From NCBI GenBank assembly GCA_001599295.1, contig BCGN01000008.1, positions 62,001 to 126,000 of the forward strand: a DNA stretch of 64,000 bases, written 5' to 3'. The notes below the pieces were generated by a model. That model had not been told where the DNA came from, searched no databases, and saw nothing but the letters and a program-made list of their open reading frames with translations. The position numbers and the translations under genes are program-made. The stretch comes from Sporopachydermia quercuum (lineage: Eukaryota > Ascomycota > Sporopachydermiomycetes > Sporopachydermiales > Sporopachydermiaceae). Positions 1-11,479 of this stretch are shown here, piece by piece. How positions within the stretch are numbered: position 1 is the first letter of the stretch; every line of letters starts with the position of its first letter.

Positions 1-2405
1 TAGACGACTAGTATTATGGGGAAATAGTGACGGGGGTAGATTAATGCTCTAAGAATGAGAACGCGATAATTCAATAGAATTTACATAATCAGATTAATAG
101 GTAATGATACTTATGACTTCTTGTGAGAGGACATAGTCATAATGATATTATACTATCATTTCTTGTACTGAACGTACAAGAAAATTACTATTCCGAATAT
201 TGGTAAATGATTGCCTTCTTATTTTCTCATCCAATTATCTATATATATTCCCGCCCTTCGAGTAGAAAATTACCAGCGAATAGAAAGGAGCAAGGAGCAG
301 AGTGGAAGGGAGACAAAATAAGCTGAGATAGCTCGAAACTGAAGCCCTTCTAAATTTGAAAATTCCAATTTACCTGATATGTCTTTTATAATGAACCTCT
401 CGTCTGTTCATTATCTGTTTATTAGCAATGGGCGATCCGGCAAAAGGTCAGAGAAGTATGTTTTAGCAACCTAAACACTATAACACTGCACACCTAGAAA
501 GATTGGTATTTCCAGCTATCACTCAAGTATAAACTGTTATTTCTATGGCAGAAATAATGTTCTTTTGTTTCCGTTATTCATACATATAGGACTTCAGAAA
601 TAAATAATGATGAAATCAGGAGAAATGCTCAAAAACTCCTATATGTAATGTCACATGAAACATAGAATCTGATAACACAATCACGTGAATACTATTAATA
701 ATACTGGTTATGTATAATCAGAACTAGATAATTGTCCAAGACATGGGAGAGATAGGACAAGGAAATGGAGTTTACCCGACTCAACAGTGGTAATTCATGT
801 TGCATGTTGATATTAGTGTACATAAAGCTAAAGTAACATATGAAGTCAGCAATGCTTTTCCTTTTTTATCCATTGGAGACCTTTAGTTTCCTGCGCTATC
901 TTCTTGCCAATAACAAGGTAAATAACTATGTTGTCAAGATCGGACAATCCAATTGAGAAATGCTTGTGGACAAATGTCTGAGACTAAGGTTCAATTAGAG
1001 AATTCTTTCCACATTTATATGCATGAACATACATGAATTTCTCAACTTAACCAGGGGAACAATAACGTCCGATAGAACTCTTATGATATAAAGTAAAGTG
1101 TATGAAGAAAAACAAAAATATCTTTCACAACAAACAAAATTTATTACAGTATCGATTGAAATGACTATCTCTGCACAAAAGAAGATTAAAAGCTTTTCTC
1201 ATTCTACATAATCTTTCCTTACCCTTTCTGTTCTAAGTTCTTCCTATTATTACCCGAATCAGCATATCTACGTCTCACTATAGGAGTGCAATTCGAACAA
1301 AACAACTGCCAGAACCAGCCTACCCCTGTGAAAATACTTTGCCATTAACCATAAATCAAGATTTTTATTCAAAGTCATAGGTCAAATCACATCCTAATCT
1401 TTTTCTATCCCACCGTCTAATTATCTTCTCTCTCATTCTTCTTTCCCTTTGTCCCGCTCCTCCTATCCATATATGCACGTTTACGCATAAATCTCTCCAA
1501 CATCCCCTCAAAAGTCCAGATCTTTAACAAATATCTGGCTGAGAATTTAAAGTTCTCACCTATCAATCAAATAAGGTTTTCCCTTTTCCTCGTTCATTTA
1601 TTTTTTGTAGTATATTATTTTGACTTTGTAACAACTATTGCACAGATTCCTGAGTAGAGATATTGTTACAGATTAAAATTTCTTCTTACTTGCCTCACAG
1701 GATCATGTTTATGATCATGATTACGATTATCAACAGATCAAAGAATTTGTTTTTTTATTCTATAAAGTTTACAGAACTACATTTTTCCACAGGCCAATTC
1801 CTTTCAGAAATAGCTAAGTCTTACAGGAATTCTGTCTCAGTTCATAGCCCGTTCATTCATTTAATCAATCAATCATTGTCCCTGTCTGTCATTATACGTT
1901 GTTCGATCGTTGGGATAGTAAGATTATATGATACGACACGCTTCTGATATTTTATCGCGGTAGACAACAGAACACATTGGTTTATTTTAACAAGGACTAG
2001 TAGGAACAAAAGAGATTAGTTCTTTTAGTGTTCCTCTGTTGTGAGACAGTAAGCTGTTACTTGGTAATTCAATGAATCGAGTTAGGTGAAACAGATATTA
2101 TTATCATACACGTATCAAAAAAGAGAAGACCGACAAGAGAAAAACAATAACTAGCAGGATTTTTAGTTTCACTTTATCATATTCATTCATTTTATGAGGA
2201 ATCTTTTCTTCAACGTTCGAAAATACAATTATTGTGTATATTGAATATCAAACGTCAACAACGACTAACCCAACCCCAACGCCGCAACATACACAGTATC
2301 AGCCAGCATAAAGAAGTAGCACACAAGCCTATTCCTTCATATTTGAAACATTTTCAAATACATCAACACTAATATAAGCAGATCATCACAATAAGAATAA
2401 AAAAG
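1..2405. other. Non-coding stretch upstream of the BOI-like gene
   Basis: No reading frame here looks like a conserved protein. The longest open frame (1663-1947) begins with TTG and has an unremarkable composition. The last few hundred bases are A-rich and C-rich, as expected of a yeast 5' leader. An E-box-like TCACGTGA lies at 681-688, and two copies of TGAAACA (2087-2093 and 2344-2350) lie close to the start codon. I see no splice signals, tRNA or repeat. The stretch is long for this window, so it may hold a large promoter or an unrecognised RNA. Confidence 0.5.
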
Positions 2406-4805
2406 ATGTCGCAACCTCAGATTGTTGTTGTCACAAAGGATTTCACTCCAAGATTAAGTTACGAACTAGCTTTAAGTCATGGCGATTACATTGAAGTCCT
2501 TTCTTCAGAACAAGAATATACCGATGGTTGGTTTCTTGGTAAAAACCTGTCGAGCGGTCAAACAGGATTATACCCAAAGGCTTTCACTAAACCGTATGCT
2601 CACAGACCCAATAATGGATCCAATTCAAACATTGGCATCTCTTTAAGTCCATCAGCAATTAATAGATCTAATTCAATTATCAGATCCAAATCAACAAGAC
2701 TACATTCCAATCCAGGATCGGCTTATGTTGCAAATCTAGTCAACCAAAACATATCTTCACCAACAATCCACTCACAAACAGGTTTCAGATCATTTTCTGG
2801 ACCTTCCGATCGTCGAAGCAAACAAGAAACCCTTGTCGGAGTTTCATCTACACCGTCTTTAATTCAAAACAATCATCATACTCACAGTAATAATATTATA
2901 GGAACACCAGAGTTGAATAGTCAACCTTCGATCAAGAGAACGCTCACTGATATCGATAGAGTTATTAATGAATTACAACAAAGCTCTCTAAACTCCGGTT
3001 TAGGTTCCGTCGAAGAATCAATGTCGGGATTAGGATCTGAACGAGGATCAGAGTCATCTCCTTCTTCAGAAACTTCATCTATATATGGTACTGATCAGTC
3101 TGCCAAGTCTCCCATGTCCTCTGTATTAGACTGGTCATCCGAACAAGTTGCAGCTTATTTTGAATCAAAAGGTTTCGACTATGAAGTGTATGGTAAATTT
3201 ATCCAACATAGGATCACCGGTAGAATTCTTTTAGAACTTGAATTGAGCTATCTAAAAGAACTAGATATCATGTCTTTTGGCACAAGGTTTGAAATTTTTA
3301 AAGAAATTGAATTTTTACGCTCATCATTTGAAAGGTATTCTATGATGCCAAACAATTATGATAATTCCAACGAGAGACATCACAATTATACCAATACCAG
3401 TGGTAATCGTAATAGTATCCACACGGATTTTAATACTACTGTTTCTTCGGATAGAGGATCAAGGACAACAACACCTTTAATGAAAGGTCATACGAGGCAA
3501 AGATCTCAATCTTTAGACGATGTTAACGCTCCTGGAAACCTATTCTCTTCACCATCAGTACACTCAAATAGAACGTCCTCTAACAGAGATTCCACTGGTA
3601 CTGGAGGTTCTATTTATCTACCCGTGAGAGAATCCATGAATTCTATCCCAAGCTATACTGTCACTCCTAATATGGGTCAAGTATCCTCATTTACCACAGA
3701 TTCTCCTAATGGTGATAATAATAAAGAACCAGAAATTCCTCTAAGAGAAAGAAGGATAGAGTCACATACCGGAGAGTCTCAAGCAGTAGATGCATCACAA
3801 ATGAGTTTTGACTCTGAAGCAGCTAGCAGTTTGCGTACCGATGATAATTCGAGTACTACTAATACTAGCATAACAACGAATCCTCATCATAAAATTTCAG
3901 TCGGCGAACCTACAACATCTTCATCGTTATCATCACCTTCTTCTCCTTCATTAAGCGGTATGAAATATACATCTTTGTTAGGTTCTTTAGGTTCCTCAAC
4001 ACCAACAACACCAAGTACTCCTACGTCACCTGGCTTCCGTAATATCAACAACAATAACAATAACCATAATCAAAAGACCAACGTTGTCACACCTGGGAAA
4101 GAAGTTTCAGTTGCTGGTGATCCTAATATTTATCCTAAATCATCAGCTACCGGAACTTCGAGTTCCAGTGGTACACCTTCTCAATTAAAACGATCAAAAT
4201 CTACCCTTCTAGGTCTCAATAAATCTAAAACTATTACTGCTTATACAGAAGGATTGAGGCAAATTACTCCCCAAGAAGCTTCTAACACTGCTATTGTTTC
4301 CGGTTGGATGTGGAAACGTGGTAATAAGCTATCTCCATGGAAATCACGTTATTTTACTCTACATGGGACTAGATTAGCATATTTCAGATCAGAAAAAGAT
4401 CATAACGAGAAAGGTCTCATTGATATCACGGCTCACAGAGTATTACCGGCCAATATTGATCATGAGGATAAATTGATTTCTATGTATGCAGCTTCAATGG
4501 GATATGGAAGATATTGTTTCAAAATAGTCCCTCCAGCACCCGGTAGTAAAAAAGCTCTTACTTTTACTATGCCAAAGGTTCATTATTTTGTTGTGGAGAC
4601 AAGAGAAGAAATGAGAAAATGGATGGCAGCTATGATGAAAGCGTCTATTGATTTGGATTTTTCTATTCCTGTTGTTAGTTCATGTGCTACTGAAACCGTT
4701 TCTTTAGCTAGGGCGCAAGAAATGATGAAAGAGAAGAAAGCTGCGATGCTTGAACGTCAAAAGGCTTTACAAGAAGCTCATCAACAAGAGTCAGATGCTA
4801 TTTGA
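2406..4805 (+). CDS. BOI1: BOI1/BOI2-like SH3-SAM-PH polarity protein
   Basis: The 799-residue protein has the domain order of yeast Boi1/Boi2. An SH3 domain covers about residues 5-65 (TDGWFLGKNL then GLYPKAF). A SAM domain covers about 240-305 (WSSEQVAAYFESKGF). A PH domain covers about 632-755 (SGWMWKRGNKLSPWKSRYF). Serine- and asparagine-rich linkers join them, and a charged, probably helical tail follows. In S. cerevisiae the Boi proteins bind Bem1, Cdc42 and acidic lipids at the bud cortex, and act in polarised growth, exocytosis and the NoCut checkpoint. The linkers carry several proline-containing stretches that could bind SH3 domains. The ATG at 2406 has an A-rich context, and the SH3 domain starts directly after it. 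I see no intron. Whether the species has a second paralogue cannot be judged here, so the symbol stands for the Boi1/2 family. Confidence 0.93.
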   Translation: MSQPQIVVVTKDFTPRLSYELALSHGDYIEVLSSEQEYTDGWFLGKNLSSGQTGLYPKAFTKPYAHRPNNGSNSNIGISLSPSAINRSNSIIRSKSTRLHSNPGSAYVANLVNQNISSPTIHSQTGFRSFSGPSDRRSKQETLVGVSSTPSLIQNNHHTHSNNIIGTPELNSQPSIKRTLTDIDRVINELQQSSLNSGLGSVEESMSGLGSERGSESSPSSETSSIYGTDQSAKSPMSSVLDWSSEQVAAYFESKGFDYEVYGKFIQHRITGRILLELELSYLKELDIMSFGTRFEIFKEIEFLRSSFERYSMMPNNYDNSNERHHNYTNTSGNRNSIHTDFNTTVSSDRGSRTTTPLMKGHTRQRSQSLDDVNAPGNLFSSPSVHSNRTSSNRDSTGTGGSIYLPVRESMNSIPSYTVTPNMGQVSSFTTDSPNGDNNKEPEIPLRERRIESHTGESQAVDASQMSFDSEAASSLRTDDNSSTTNTSITTNPHHKISVGEPTTSSSLSSPSSPSLSGMKYTSLLGSLGSSTPTTPSTPTSPGFRNINNNNNNHNQKTNVVTPGKEVSVAGDPNIYPKSSATGTSSSSGTPSQLKRSKSTLLGLNKSKTITAYTEGLRQITPQEASNTAIVSGWMWKRGNKLSPWKSRYFTLHGTRLAYFRSEKDHNEKGLIDITAHRVLPANIDHEDKLISMYAASMGYGRYCFKIVPPAPGSKKALTFTMPKVHYFVVETREEMRKWMAAMMKASIDLDFSIPVVSSCATETVSLARAQEMMKEKKAAMLERQKALQEAHQQESDAI

Positions 4806-5813
4806 TTATTGCTTGGTGATTTGATTTAACTATAAGTTTGAGAAGTGGATTCCGTTATATTGTACTAGCGAATGCTAGTATTACTTGCAAACATGTTTCA
4901 CTGGTAGTATCAGGTAATAAAGAGTGAAGTACTTGTATAATAATAGTTTTAATTTGTAATTATAATGACAATTTGCTGTATTATGTTAGTTATTTCAGTG
5001 TACTTGAGAACTCAATTGCGTAGTTATATACAATATATGCAAAAACCATAGTATTATACGTCATTATATTAGACGATTCAATACATTCTACTGTGGTAGC
5101 TATGAACTGAGTAGTAAAGTAAAGTAGTAAATATGAGGAAAGAAACCTGCAGATTCTACTTTACTGTTAAATTGAATTGTATATTATATGTAGATGTAAT
5201 ATGTAACCCGTAAAACATGTTATACTATACAGTGCGACCAGCTACGTTTTCATATGGTTCGACTAGAGCACTATACCAGCTACCAGAATATGGTACTATA
5301 TTTTTCTATTTCTATTCATAAACTGAGCTATCGAATTGGATCAGATTGAATCGAAGAACTGGATTATTGCGTCAATGGACAAATGATTAACGGGTAATAC
5401 GAACGCCGATAGTAAGAACATTCATCATAAACAACTCAATATTACCTAGGAATACTAGTCATTTGCTACTAGTAAACGGTTCTTCTGCTAGTAAGGAGCT
5501 TTCATTAATTCATTCATGTTGGCGTTATTGCTACTGAATAATCCTAAGCGCAATGGCTCAACTTTCAAGAGTGTTCGCCGGTATTCATGGTAATGGTCAA
5601 TAATAATACAGTACTAATGATACAAGCGTGTTTCCTAATCTAACAAACACCACAATATATTTTGCTTTCATTCTTTTCTTATTTAGAGGCACGAAATAAG
5701 ATCAAGCAAAAAAGAAAAATCCAAGATATACAATGTACATTGTACAATAATCAGAATAAGCGTTGACCATATAAACATATAATATCATGTGTTCACATAC
5801 ATGGTATATCATA
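4806..5813. other. Convergent 3' intergenic region between the BOI-like gene and CDC27
   Basis: Both flanking genes end here. The sequence is AT-rich with many TATATA-like and poly-T/A tracts suited to 3'-end formation. No open frame, tRNA or branch-point motif stands out. Confidence 0.5.
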
Positions 5814-7907
5814 TCACTTCATTTCATTATCATCATCGTCATCATTACTTTCCATTGCCTCCTTAATCAAATGTGCACCTTTAGGATCTAAATTCAAAGC
5901 AATAGTGAACTGTCTGACTGCTCTATCATTATCTCCCATACTTTTATATAACTGCCCCAATAAGAAATGAACACTGGCTTCATCAGGCGCCAGTAATTCT
6001 AATTTTTCAAATTCCCGTAAAGCTTCTTCATATCTTTCTAGAGATATAAGTAGATGTGCTCTCTTGAACATTGATAATGCTGATGATGGTTGTAATTTAC
6101 ATGCTATGTTATACTGATCTAAAGCTTCATGTTTCTTATCGACCTTTTCCAATACCATGCCAATACAGCATATTAGCACTACATTAATAGGATTGATACT
6201 GTTTGATCTTCGGAAATAAAACTCTGCTCTTGAATAATCATTCAGCTTTAGATAAACCATACCAATACCATACAAAGCATTATAATGTCTTCTATCAATT
6301 GTAAGTGCCGTTCTAAACGAATCTAGAGCATTTTCATAAGCATCATTAGCAACATGTTCATGTCCTTGTAAAGTATAAGCATATGCAAATGTATCATCTA
6401 ACTCCGTCGCCTTATGGAAAGCCTTTAGTGCATCATCAGTTTCCTTTTGTAGAGAAAAAGAATTACCAATAGCAACCCAAGTCTGAGGAGCGTTTTTATC
6501 AACTTCTGCTAATTCATGAGCCAGGAATGATAACTCTGTTTCTTTACGAAGATGCCATAATAAGGTAGAATAATACTCCATATCTTCAATTCTTGTCCTA
6601 TCGATTTCGTGTAAACGAGCAAACGTTTTTTCACCTTCTGCATAGTTGACTATTTCAAAATATAGTCGTCCTATTTTACTGAGAACCCATGGTGTATCTT
6701 TCTGGTTTGTCGGAAGATCGTTAAATAGTTTCAGAGCGGCATAACAGTCAAACTGGCATAATTGTCTGAATCCTCTTGCTAATTGCCTGTACAGGGCATT
6801 AAGAAATGTTACGGCTTGTTCCTTCTGACTGAGGTCTTTGGATGAACTATTCCTAGTGGTTGCAGTGGAATTAGGATTGTTGTTGCTGGCGTTGCTATTT
6901 ATACCAGATGCAGTGCTACTTGGTACTAAATCTACCGCAGGGAACATATCATGCTGAGGTTGATGGGTGAGTCTTGAGATCACTTTGGCAGTTGTGCTTC
7001 TATTAGTATTGGTCAAAGGAGTTGATAATAGCTGCGAGGAATTTGAAGTTTGTCTTAGATTTCTGCGCGCTGGAGCTCCTTCAGGTAGTATAGTTTGCTT
7101 AGGCTTTGGAGTAGCAAATGAATCATTTTGACTGTCTAAAATACCAAAAAATGTTTCTGATTTCCCAGTAGAAAATTTGGGACCAGTAGATGTATTTAAA
7201 GAGTTGCTACTAGTATTTTTTGCTGCACCAATATTATTCCTACTACTCGATCCAAATACGGGGTTAGGAACAGATCCTATTCCAGATCCTGTTCCGTAGT
7301 CAAACGGGTCATGTGAAAGACTATCACCAGTACGAGTATCTTTGTAGATCGATTTCACTTTAACATGAACACCTAGTCGACAGAGATTCTCAAAGGCTTC
7401 CCAAATATAGGGATTTAGTTTCAAAGCTGATGTGTAACAAACAGTAGCATCTTTAACGTTGCCTACTGCTTGATAGAGTTTACCTAGTAAGCAGTAAAAA
7501 GAAGCAGCATCAGGTATCACGCAACGGACATACTGATAATTAACAGATAAATTAGCATCATTGATGTTAGTCGAGATGTTTATATCTTTCCAGCTTTTGG
7601 AGCAGTTTATGATTGCTCTAATCCCTTCAACCTCCAGCCTTAGTTTTAAACAACATTGACCAAATACAAATGCACATCCTAAATGGGATAAGTTTGCTGA
7701 AGCATTGAATGCTGATTTATATCTTCCAACATGATATAGAGCAAGAGCATAAATATGTTTCGAGTCAGGGGAAGAGTCAACTGCTAGCAATCTTTCTGCC
7801 GTAAATAATGCTGTAGAATACTGTTGATTGTCTAGTGAATAATAGAAATATGACCTTAATCTTTGCACCACATAATCTTGGGTAGTATTATTGATCTGCG
7901 ACATCAT
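5814..7907 (-). CDS. CDC27: Anaphase-promoting complex subunit Cdc27/Apc3 (TPR protein)
   Basis: The 697-residue protein has TPR repeats at both ends and a low-complexity middle, the architecture of Cdc27/Apc3. N-terminal TPRs cover about residues 10-185, including the typical opening (YSTALFTAERLLAV, HIYALALYHVGRYKSAF). A serine- and asparagine-rich linker covers about 200-355. A C-terminal array of tandem TPRs covers about 360-680, with repeats such as AFAYTLQGHEHVANDAYENA and HYNALYGIGMVYLKLNDY. The protein ends in a short acidic tail. In the APC/C, the C-terminal superhelix forms the dimer that binds the IR tails of Cdc20, Cdh1 and Apc10. The linker is where CDK phosphorylation is known to act in the family. 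Two adjacent ATGs (7907 and 7904) could serve as the start. No intron is evident. Confidence 0.95.
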   Translation of the reverse strand: MMSQINNTTQDYVVQRLRSYFYYSLDNQQYSTALFTAERLLAVDSSPDSKHIYALALYHVGRYKSAFNASANLSHLGCAFVFGQCCLKLRLEVEGIRAIINCSKSWKDINISTNINDANLSVNYQYVRCVIPDAASFYCLLGKLYQAVGNVKDATVCYTSALKLNPYIWEAFENLCRLGVHVKVKSIYKDTRTGDSLSHDPFDYGTGSGIGSVPNPVFGSSSRNNIGAAKNTSSNSLNTSTGPKFSTGKSETFFGILDSQNDSFATPKPKQTILPEGAPARRNLRQTSNSSQLLSTPLTNTNRSTTAKVISRLTHQPQHDMFPAVDLVPSSTASGINSNASNNNPNSTATTRNSSSKDLSQKEQAVTFLNALYRQLARGFRQLCQFDCYAALKLFNDLPTNQKDTPWVLSKIGRLYFEIVNYAEGEKTFARLHEIDRTRIEDMEYYSTLLWHLRKETELSFLAHELAEVDKNAPQTWVAIGNSFSLQKETDDALKAFHKATELDDTFAYAYTLQGHEHVANDAYENALDSFRTALTIDRRHYNALYGIGMVYLKLNDYSRAEFYFRRSNSINPINVVLICCIGMVLEKVDKKHEALDQYNIACKLQPSSALSMFKRAHLLISLERYEEALREFEKLELLAPDEASVHFLLGQLYKSMGDNDRAVRQFTIALNLDPKGAHLIKEAMESNDDDDDNEMK

Positions 7908-8582
7908 GATGAAAAGAAATTCATGGATATAATTGACTTAGAAGTCAAGTACAAAAAGAATGTAGCTTTCAAGATCCTTTGCGTTGGTTCTATGTTTCTG
8001 AATATCACGATACGAAGATTTAGTCCGGAGAATCTTGGTTGTTAACTGATATTGAATGGATATGTTTTTGCTGAGTAGTTAGAGTATGACAAGGTGAACA
8101 GTTTGTGTATAGGACAGTTATTGCCTTAAGCTATCTTGAGAATAACGTAGCTAAAATATATCTTTCACCAAGGAATTGGACAATTTACTAGCAGATAGCA
8201 GATAACAAGTTGACAAGAAGAACACTTTCATTGGCAACAAAGTGAAGATAGCAGTTGATCTAATAGCAATAATGTGATTGTATTGTATGTATGTTTGATG
8301 AGTTTTGTTTGTTTACTGTTCGTTTTTGATTACTTAATAAGAAATTCATGCTGGGGAGGAGAAGATGGATGAATATTATTTCCGGAAATTGTATCATATT
8401 CATTTTTTACATTCATTTTAGCAGCGCGACAAAGGTGGAATTCATAGAAGCACGAGAAATATCTCAAATTGGAGTAATTAGTGATCTTAGGACAATCAGC
8501 AGTAACCGAATTCCTCAAAATTTCTAAATATTGTTGCTGTATACTTGGTTGAATGTAGACTATTCAGCTATTGGAAAAATCC

Positions 8583-8590
8583 ATCACGTG
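8583..8590 (+). promoter_or_regulatory. Cbf1-type E-box (ATCACGTG)
   Basis: The sequence ATCACGTGAC matches the RTCACRTG consensus bound by Cbf1-like bHLH factors. It lies between two divergent genes, 676 bases from the CDC27 start and 448 from the TMN start. A second TCACGTGA occurs at 681-688. Binding is an inference from the motif only. Confidence 0.35.
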
Positions 8591-8714
8591 ACAAACAAAT
8601 CCTTGTTACTCATTTTTCTCAAAGACCCTCGCATCTCTCTTCACAACACCATTAAAAACGGTTAGCTTTACATCTTTGCAAACTAAACATTATCAACTTA
8701 ATCAAACAACAAGA

Positions 8715-8804
8715 ATGCGCCATAAACGATGTATTTCAACGTGTCGAAACTATCACTGGTTGAAACAAATACATCAGAGTATCTTCAATGAGTATACTTT
8801 CTGA
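8715..8804 (+). other. Possible upstream ORF ahead of the EMP70 family gene
   Basis: An ATG at 8715 opens a 29-codon frame ending at TGA 8802-8804, about 230 bases before the TMN start. If the transcript leader reaches this far, the frame could lower translation of the main ORF. The peptide is basic and cysteine-containing, and I do not recognise it. The transcription start is unknown, so the call is weak. Confidence 0.2.
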
Positions 8805-9037
8805 ATCTCATCTCAGAGTCCAAGTCAAAACTTAGAAACATAACAAAGTGTTGCATGTACCATGCTACGAGTAGTTTCTCAATATAGTTAAAAGAGAGAT
8901 AAAAGTGCCAACATAATTAAGAAAGCTAATTCAATAGCCATATACGGTTTAATTGGAAAGTATAAACTAGATTATTTGAACTGAACACGAAACAAAGGAA
9001 CTGAGTTTTTGTTCTACTTGATAATCAACTCTGACTA

Positions 9038-11014
9038 ATGGGTCTTTTAAAGTCATGTTCCATTAGCCTAATAGTGGCTCTATGGCTACTGATTCTAACN
9101 CCAGTTGCAAATGCTTTCTATATACCAGGCATTACCTCAAACAAATTTGCCGAGGGTGAAAGAGTTCCACTTTATGTGAACAATATCGAATCAGATTCTA
9201 ATCAACTACCATATTCTTATCACTCTCTGCCATTTGTATGCAGTATAGGTCCAGAAAATGAAAGAGTACGATTGAACCTAGGAGAAGTGCTGAGAGGAGA
9301 TCGAATATACCAGTCTGATTATATACTAAAGATGAAAGAAGATATGAAATGCAGTAAATTGTGTGTCAAATCAGTAATGAAACCTCATGTTGCATTATTA
9401 GTGGAAACTATCAAATCTGGTTATATTGCTGAATGGATTGTTGATAACTTACCAGGAGCTACAGTATTTGTTTCTCCAGAGCACGATAGAAAATATTATG
9501 CAGCAGGATTTCCATTAGGTTATGTTGAAGACAATGTTGCATATATAAATAATCATGTGAATATAATAATAAGATATCAACAAGCCGATAAGATCAAGAA
9601 GAATTATAATATTGTTGGTTTTGAAGTATATCCAATGTCATCTAAGACGGACAACTGTCCTTCAAGTACAGGGAAGCATGGAAATAGCAATGCATTAGCA
9701 GTGAAGCCTGATTCAATTTCTGATGGAGAGACTTTGGATATCCCTTACACTTACTCAGTTTACTGGAGAGAGGAAACTTCTGTTTCTTGGTCAAATAGAT
9801 GGGATCTGTACTTCTCTCAAAGTGATCTCCATTCTCATATTCATTGGATAGCTATAGTCAATTCTGTAGTTATAGTTATTGTTTTTTCAATGGTTGTAGG
9901 TATTGTCTTAATCAGGACTCTCAGTCGTGATATCAAAACCTTTAATGATTCAATGAATCAACATTTAGCAGATATTCCGTCTGATGAAACAGAACCTGAT
10001 AGGCTGNCTGATGTAGCTGCTTCTGGATGGAAACTATTATCAAAAGAAGTGTTCAGAGCTCCTCGTTATATAGCATGTTTATCTGCTTTGATTGGTTCTG
10101 GTGCTCAATTATCACTAGTCACTGGGTCAACGGTAACTTTAGCTTGTATTGGTATTTTAAATCCTAGCTATCGTGGAGGATTAGTGACTTTTGCTTGTTT
10201 TGCTTATGCGTTTTCAGGTTTTGCCGCAGGTTTTGTCGGAACAAAAGTGTATAAGCTAATGGGGGGAACCCGATGGATATACTGTACTATTTTAACCAGC
10301 GGACTACTACCAGCAATTAGCTTAGCGGTGATACTAACTTTGAATTTATTTGTGTGGGCTGAAGAGTCTTCTTCGGCACTTCCGTTTGGTACGATTCTAG
10401 CTATGTTTGCTATCTGGTTGTTGATATCAGCTCCATTAACACTTCTGGGAAGTCGTTTTGGTTTCAATCGTCATTTGAGCATCATTGAAGGTAAACAAGG
10501 ATCATATCCTCCAGTAAGGCCTAGCAGAATACCAAGATTGATACCAAAAACTAGTTTGGGCATGTTTTTACACCCATCACTATCAGTATGGCTATGTGGA
10601 GGACCGCCATTTGGTATTGTATTTGTCGAGCTATTATCAATATTTCAAAGTATGTGGCAAGAGAAGAGCTCCTTTTATTATTTATATGGATTTTTAGCCT
10701 TGACACTTGGTCTCTTGGTGATTGTAGTGATAGAAACTTCAATCATATACACATATATCTTATTATCCAATGAGGATTATCGTTGGCAATGGCGATCTTT
10801 TGCTGCTAGCACTGGGTTAGCATGGTGGATATTTGTTTATTCTATTTATTACTTCCATGCTAAACTGAATGTTGATGGGATTGTTTCCGTATTGATGTAT
10901 TTTGGTTATTCAGGAATTCTTTGCTTTGGTGTTGGATTGTTCTGTGGGAGCTTAGGATTTTTAGCGGCTTGGATTTTCGTCACTAGAATATATTCTGCTA
11001 TTAAGATTGACTAA
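9038..11014 (+). CDS. EMP70/TM9 superfamily (nonaspanin) endomembrane protein
   Basis: The 658-residue protein belongs to the TM9SF/Emp70 family; yeast Emp70 and Tmn2 are about 670 residues. A signal peptide ends near ANA|FYIPG (residues 1-26). A lumenal domain of about 250 residues follows, with family hallmarks (GVTS-like PGITSNKFAEG, LPYSYHSLPFVC, LGEVLRGDRIYQS, VGFEVYPMSS). Nine hydrophobic segments cover about residue 275 to the end, with the conserved VFRAPRYIACLSALIGSGAQ stretch after TM1. The C-terminus is KID, the KXD/E signal that binds coatomer and holds these proteins in the Golgi. Family roles are in endosome-to-vacuole traffic, copper homeostasis and adhesion. Two Ns (9100 and 10006) leave residues 21 and 323 unread. 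I do not choose between EMP70 and TMN2. Confidence 0.93.
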   Translation: MGLLKSCSISLIVALWLLILXPVANAFYIPGITSNKFAEGERVPLYVNNIESDSNQLPYSYHSLPFVCSIGPENERVRLNLGEVLRGDRIYQSDYILKMKEDMKCSKLCVKSVMKPHVALLVETIKSGYIAEWIVDNLPGATVFVSPEHDRKYYAAGFPLGYVEDNVAYINNHVNIIIRYQQADKIKKNYNIVGFEVYPMSSKTDNCPSSTGKHGNSNALAVKPDSISDGETLDIPYTYSVYWREETSVSWSNRWDLYFSQSDLHSHIHWIAIVNSVVIVIVFSMVVGIVLIRTLSRDIKTFNDSMNQHLADIPSDETEPDRLXDVAASGWKLLSKEVFRAPRYIACLSALIGSGAQLSLVTGSTVTLACIGILNPSYRGGLVTFACFAYAFSGFAAGFVGTKVYKLMGGTRWIYCTILTSGLLPAISLAVILTLNLFVWAEESSSALPFGTILAMFAIWLLISAPLTLLGSRFGFNRHLSIIEGKQGSYPPVRPSRIPRLIPKTSLGMFLHPSLSVWLCGGPPFGIVFVELLSIFQSMWQEKSSFYYLYGFLALTLGLLVIVVIETSIIYTYILLSNEDYRWQWRSFAASTGLAWWIFVYSIYYFHAKLNVDGIVSVLMYFGYSGILCFGVGLFCGSLGFLAAWIFVTRIYSAIKID

Positions 11015-11479
11015 TTGAAAGGTTAATGAACTATGTGACATATGTAAATCTGCCGAAAGTATTCATTTTTAAGTAGATACTTTTGAATTGCTGTGATAAT
11101 ATAGAATTTGTCTGATGAATTATATGTACAATAAAGAGTAAATATATTTGAGTGAGAATTGAATATATTATACGATAGATTAACAGGATATGCAGCAAGT
11201 AAAATACAAAATAATCATAGTGAAGGAGAGATTTCATTATGATTGATGATGACCGTTCATCTCTTTACTGTGGTGATAGTGTGGCATATAATGCAAGCAA
11301 TCATAACATAACAGAGGGAAAAAACAAGGTAGGGTAGAATTTGATATATTGATAACAAGCATAAGCAACCTATCACTGGTATGCTTGCTGTAGGACGGTG
11401 ATTAATATTTTGTCGAATACAATGAATCAGCGACTCGCGCAATATAATATCCAAAAATAGGTTGAATATTAATATCAAC

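Larger units (their letters stand above)
7908..9037. other. Divergent promoter region between CDC27 and the EMP70 family gene
   Basis: This 1.1-kb region drives CDC27 leftward and the TMN gene rightward. It holds an E-box (8583-8590) and a 12-base palindrome with core TTCCGGAA at 8378-8389. A minus-strand open stretch (8330-8518, extending upstream to a TGA) encodes a cysteine-containing peptide without an ATG at its start. It could be the last exon of a small gene, but I could not find a first exon. A short upstream ORF of 29 codons lies at 8715-8804. Confidence 0.45.

Noticed and set aside
1663-1947. 94-codon frame left of the BOI-like gene
   Set aside because: It starts with TTG, is low in information, and looks like chance in AT-rich DNA.
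8378-8590. Possible point centromere: E-box ATCACGTG (CDEI-like) about 200 bases from a TTCCGGAA palindrome (CDEIII-like)
   Set aside because: The DNA between them is not notably AT-rich, the spacing is wrong for a point centromere, and the CDEIII core is not matched. It lies in an ordinary divergent promoter.
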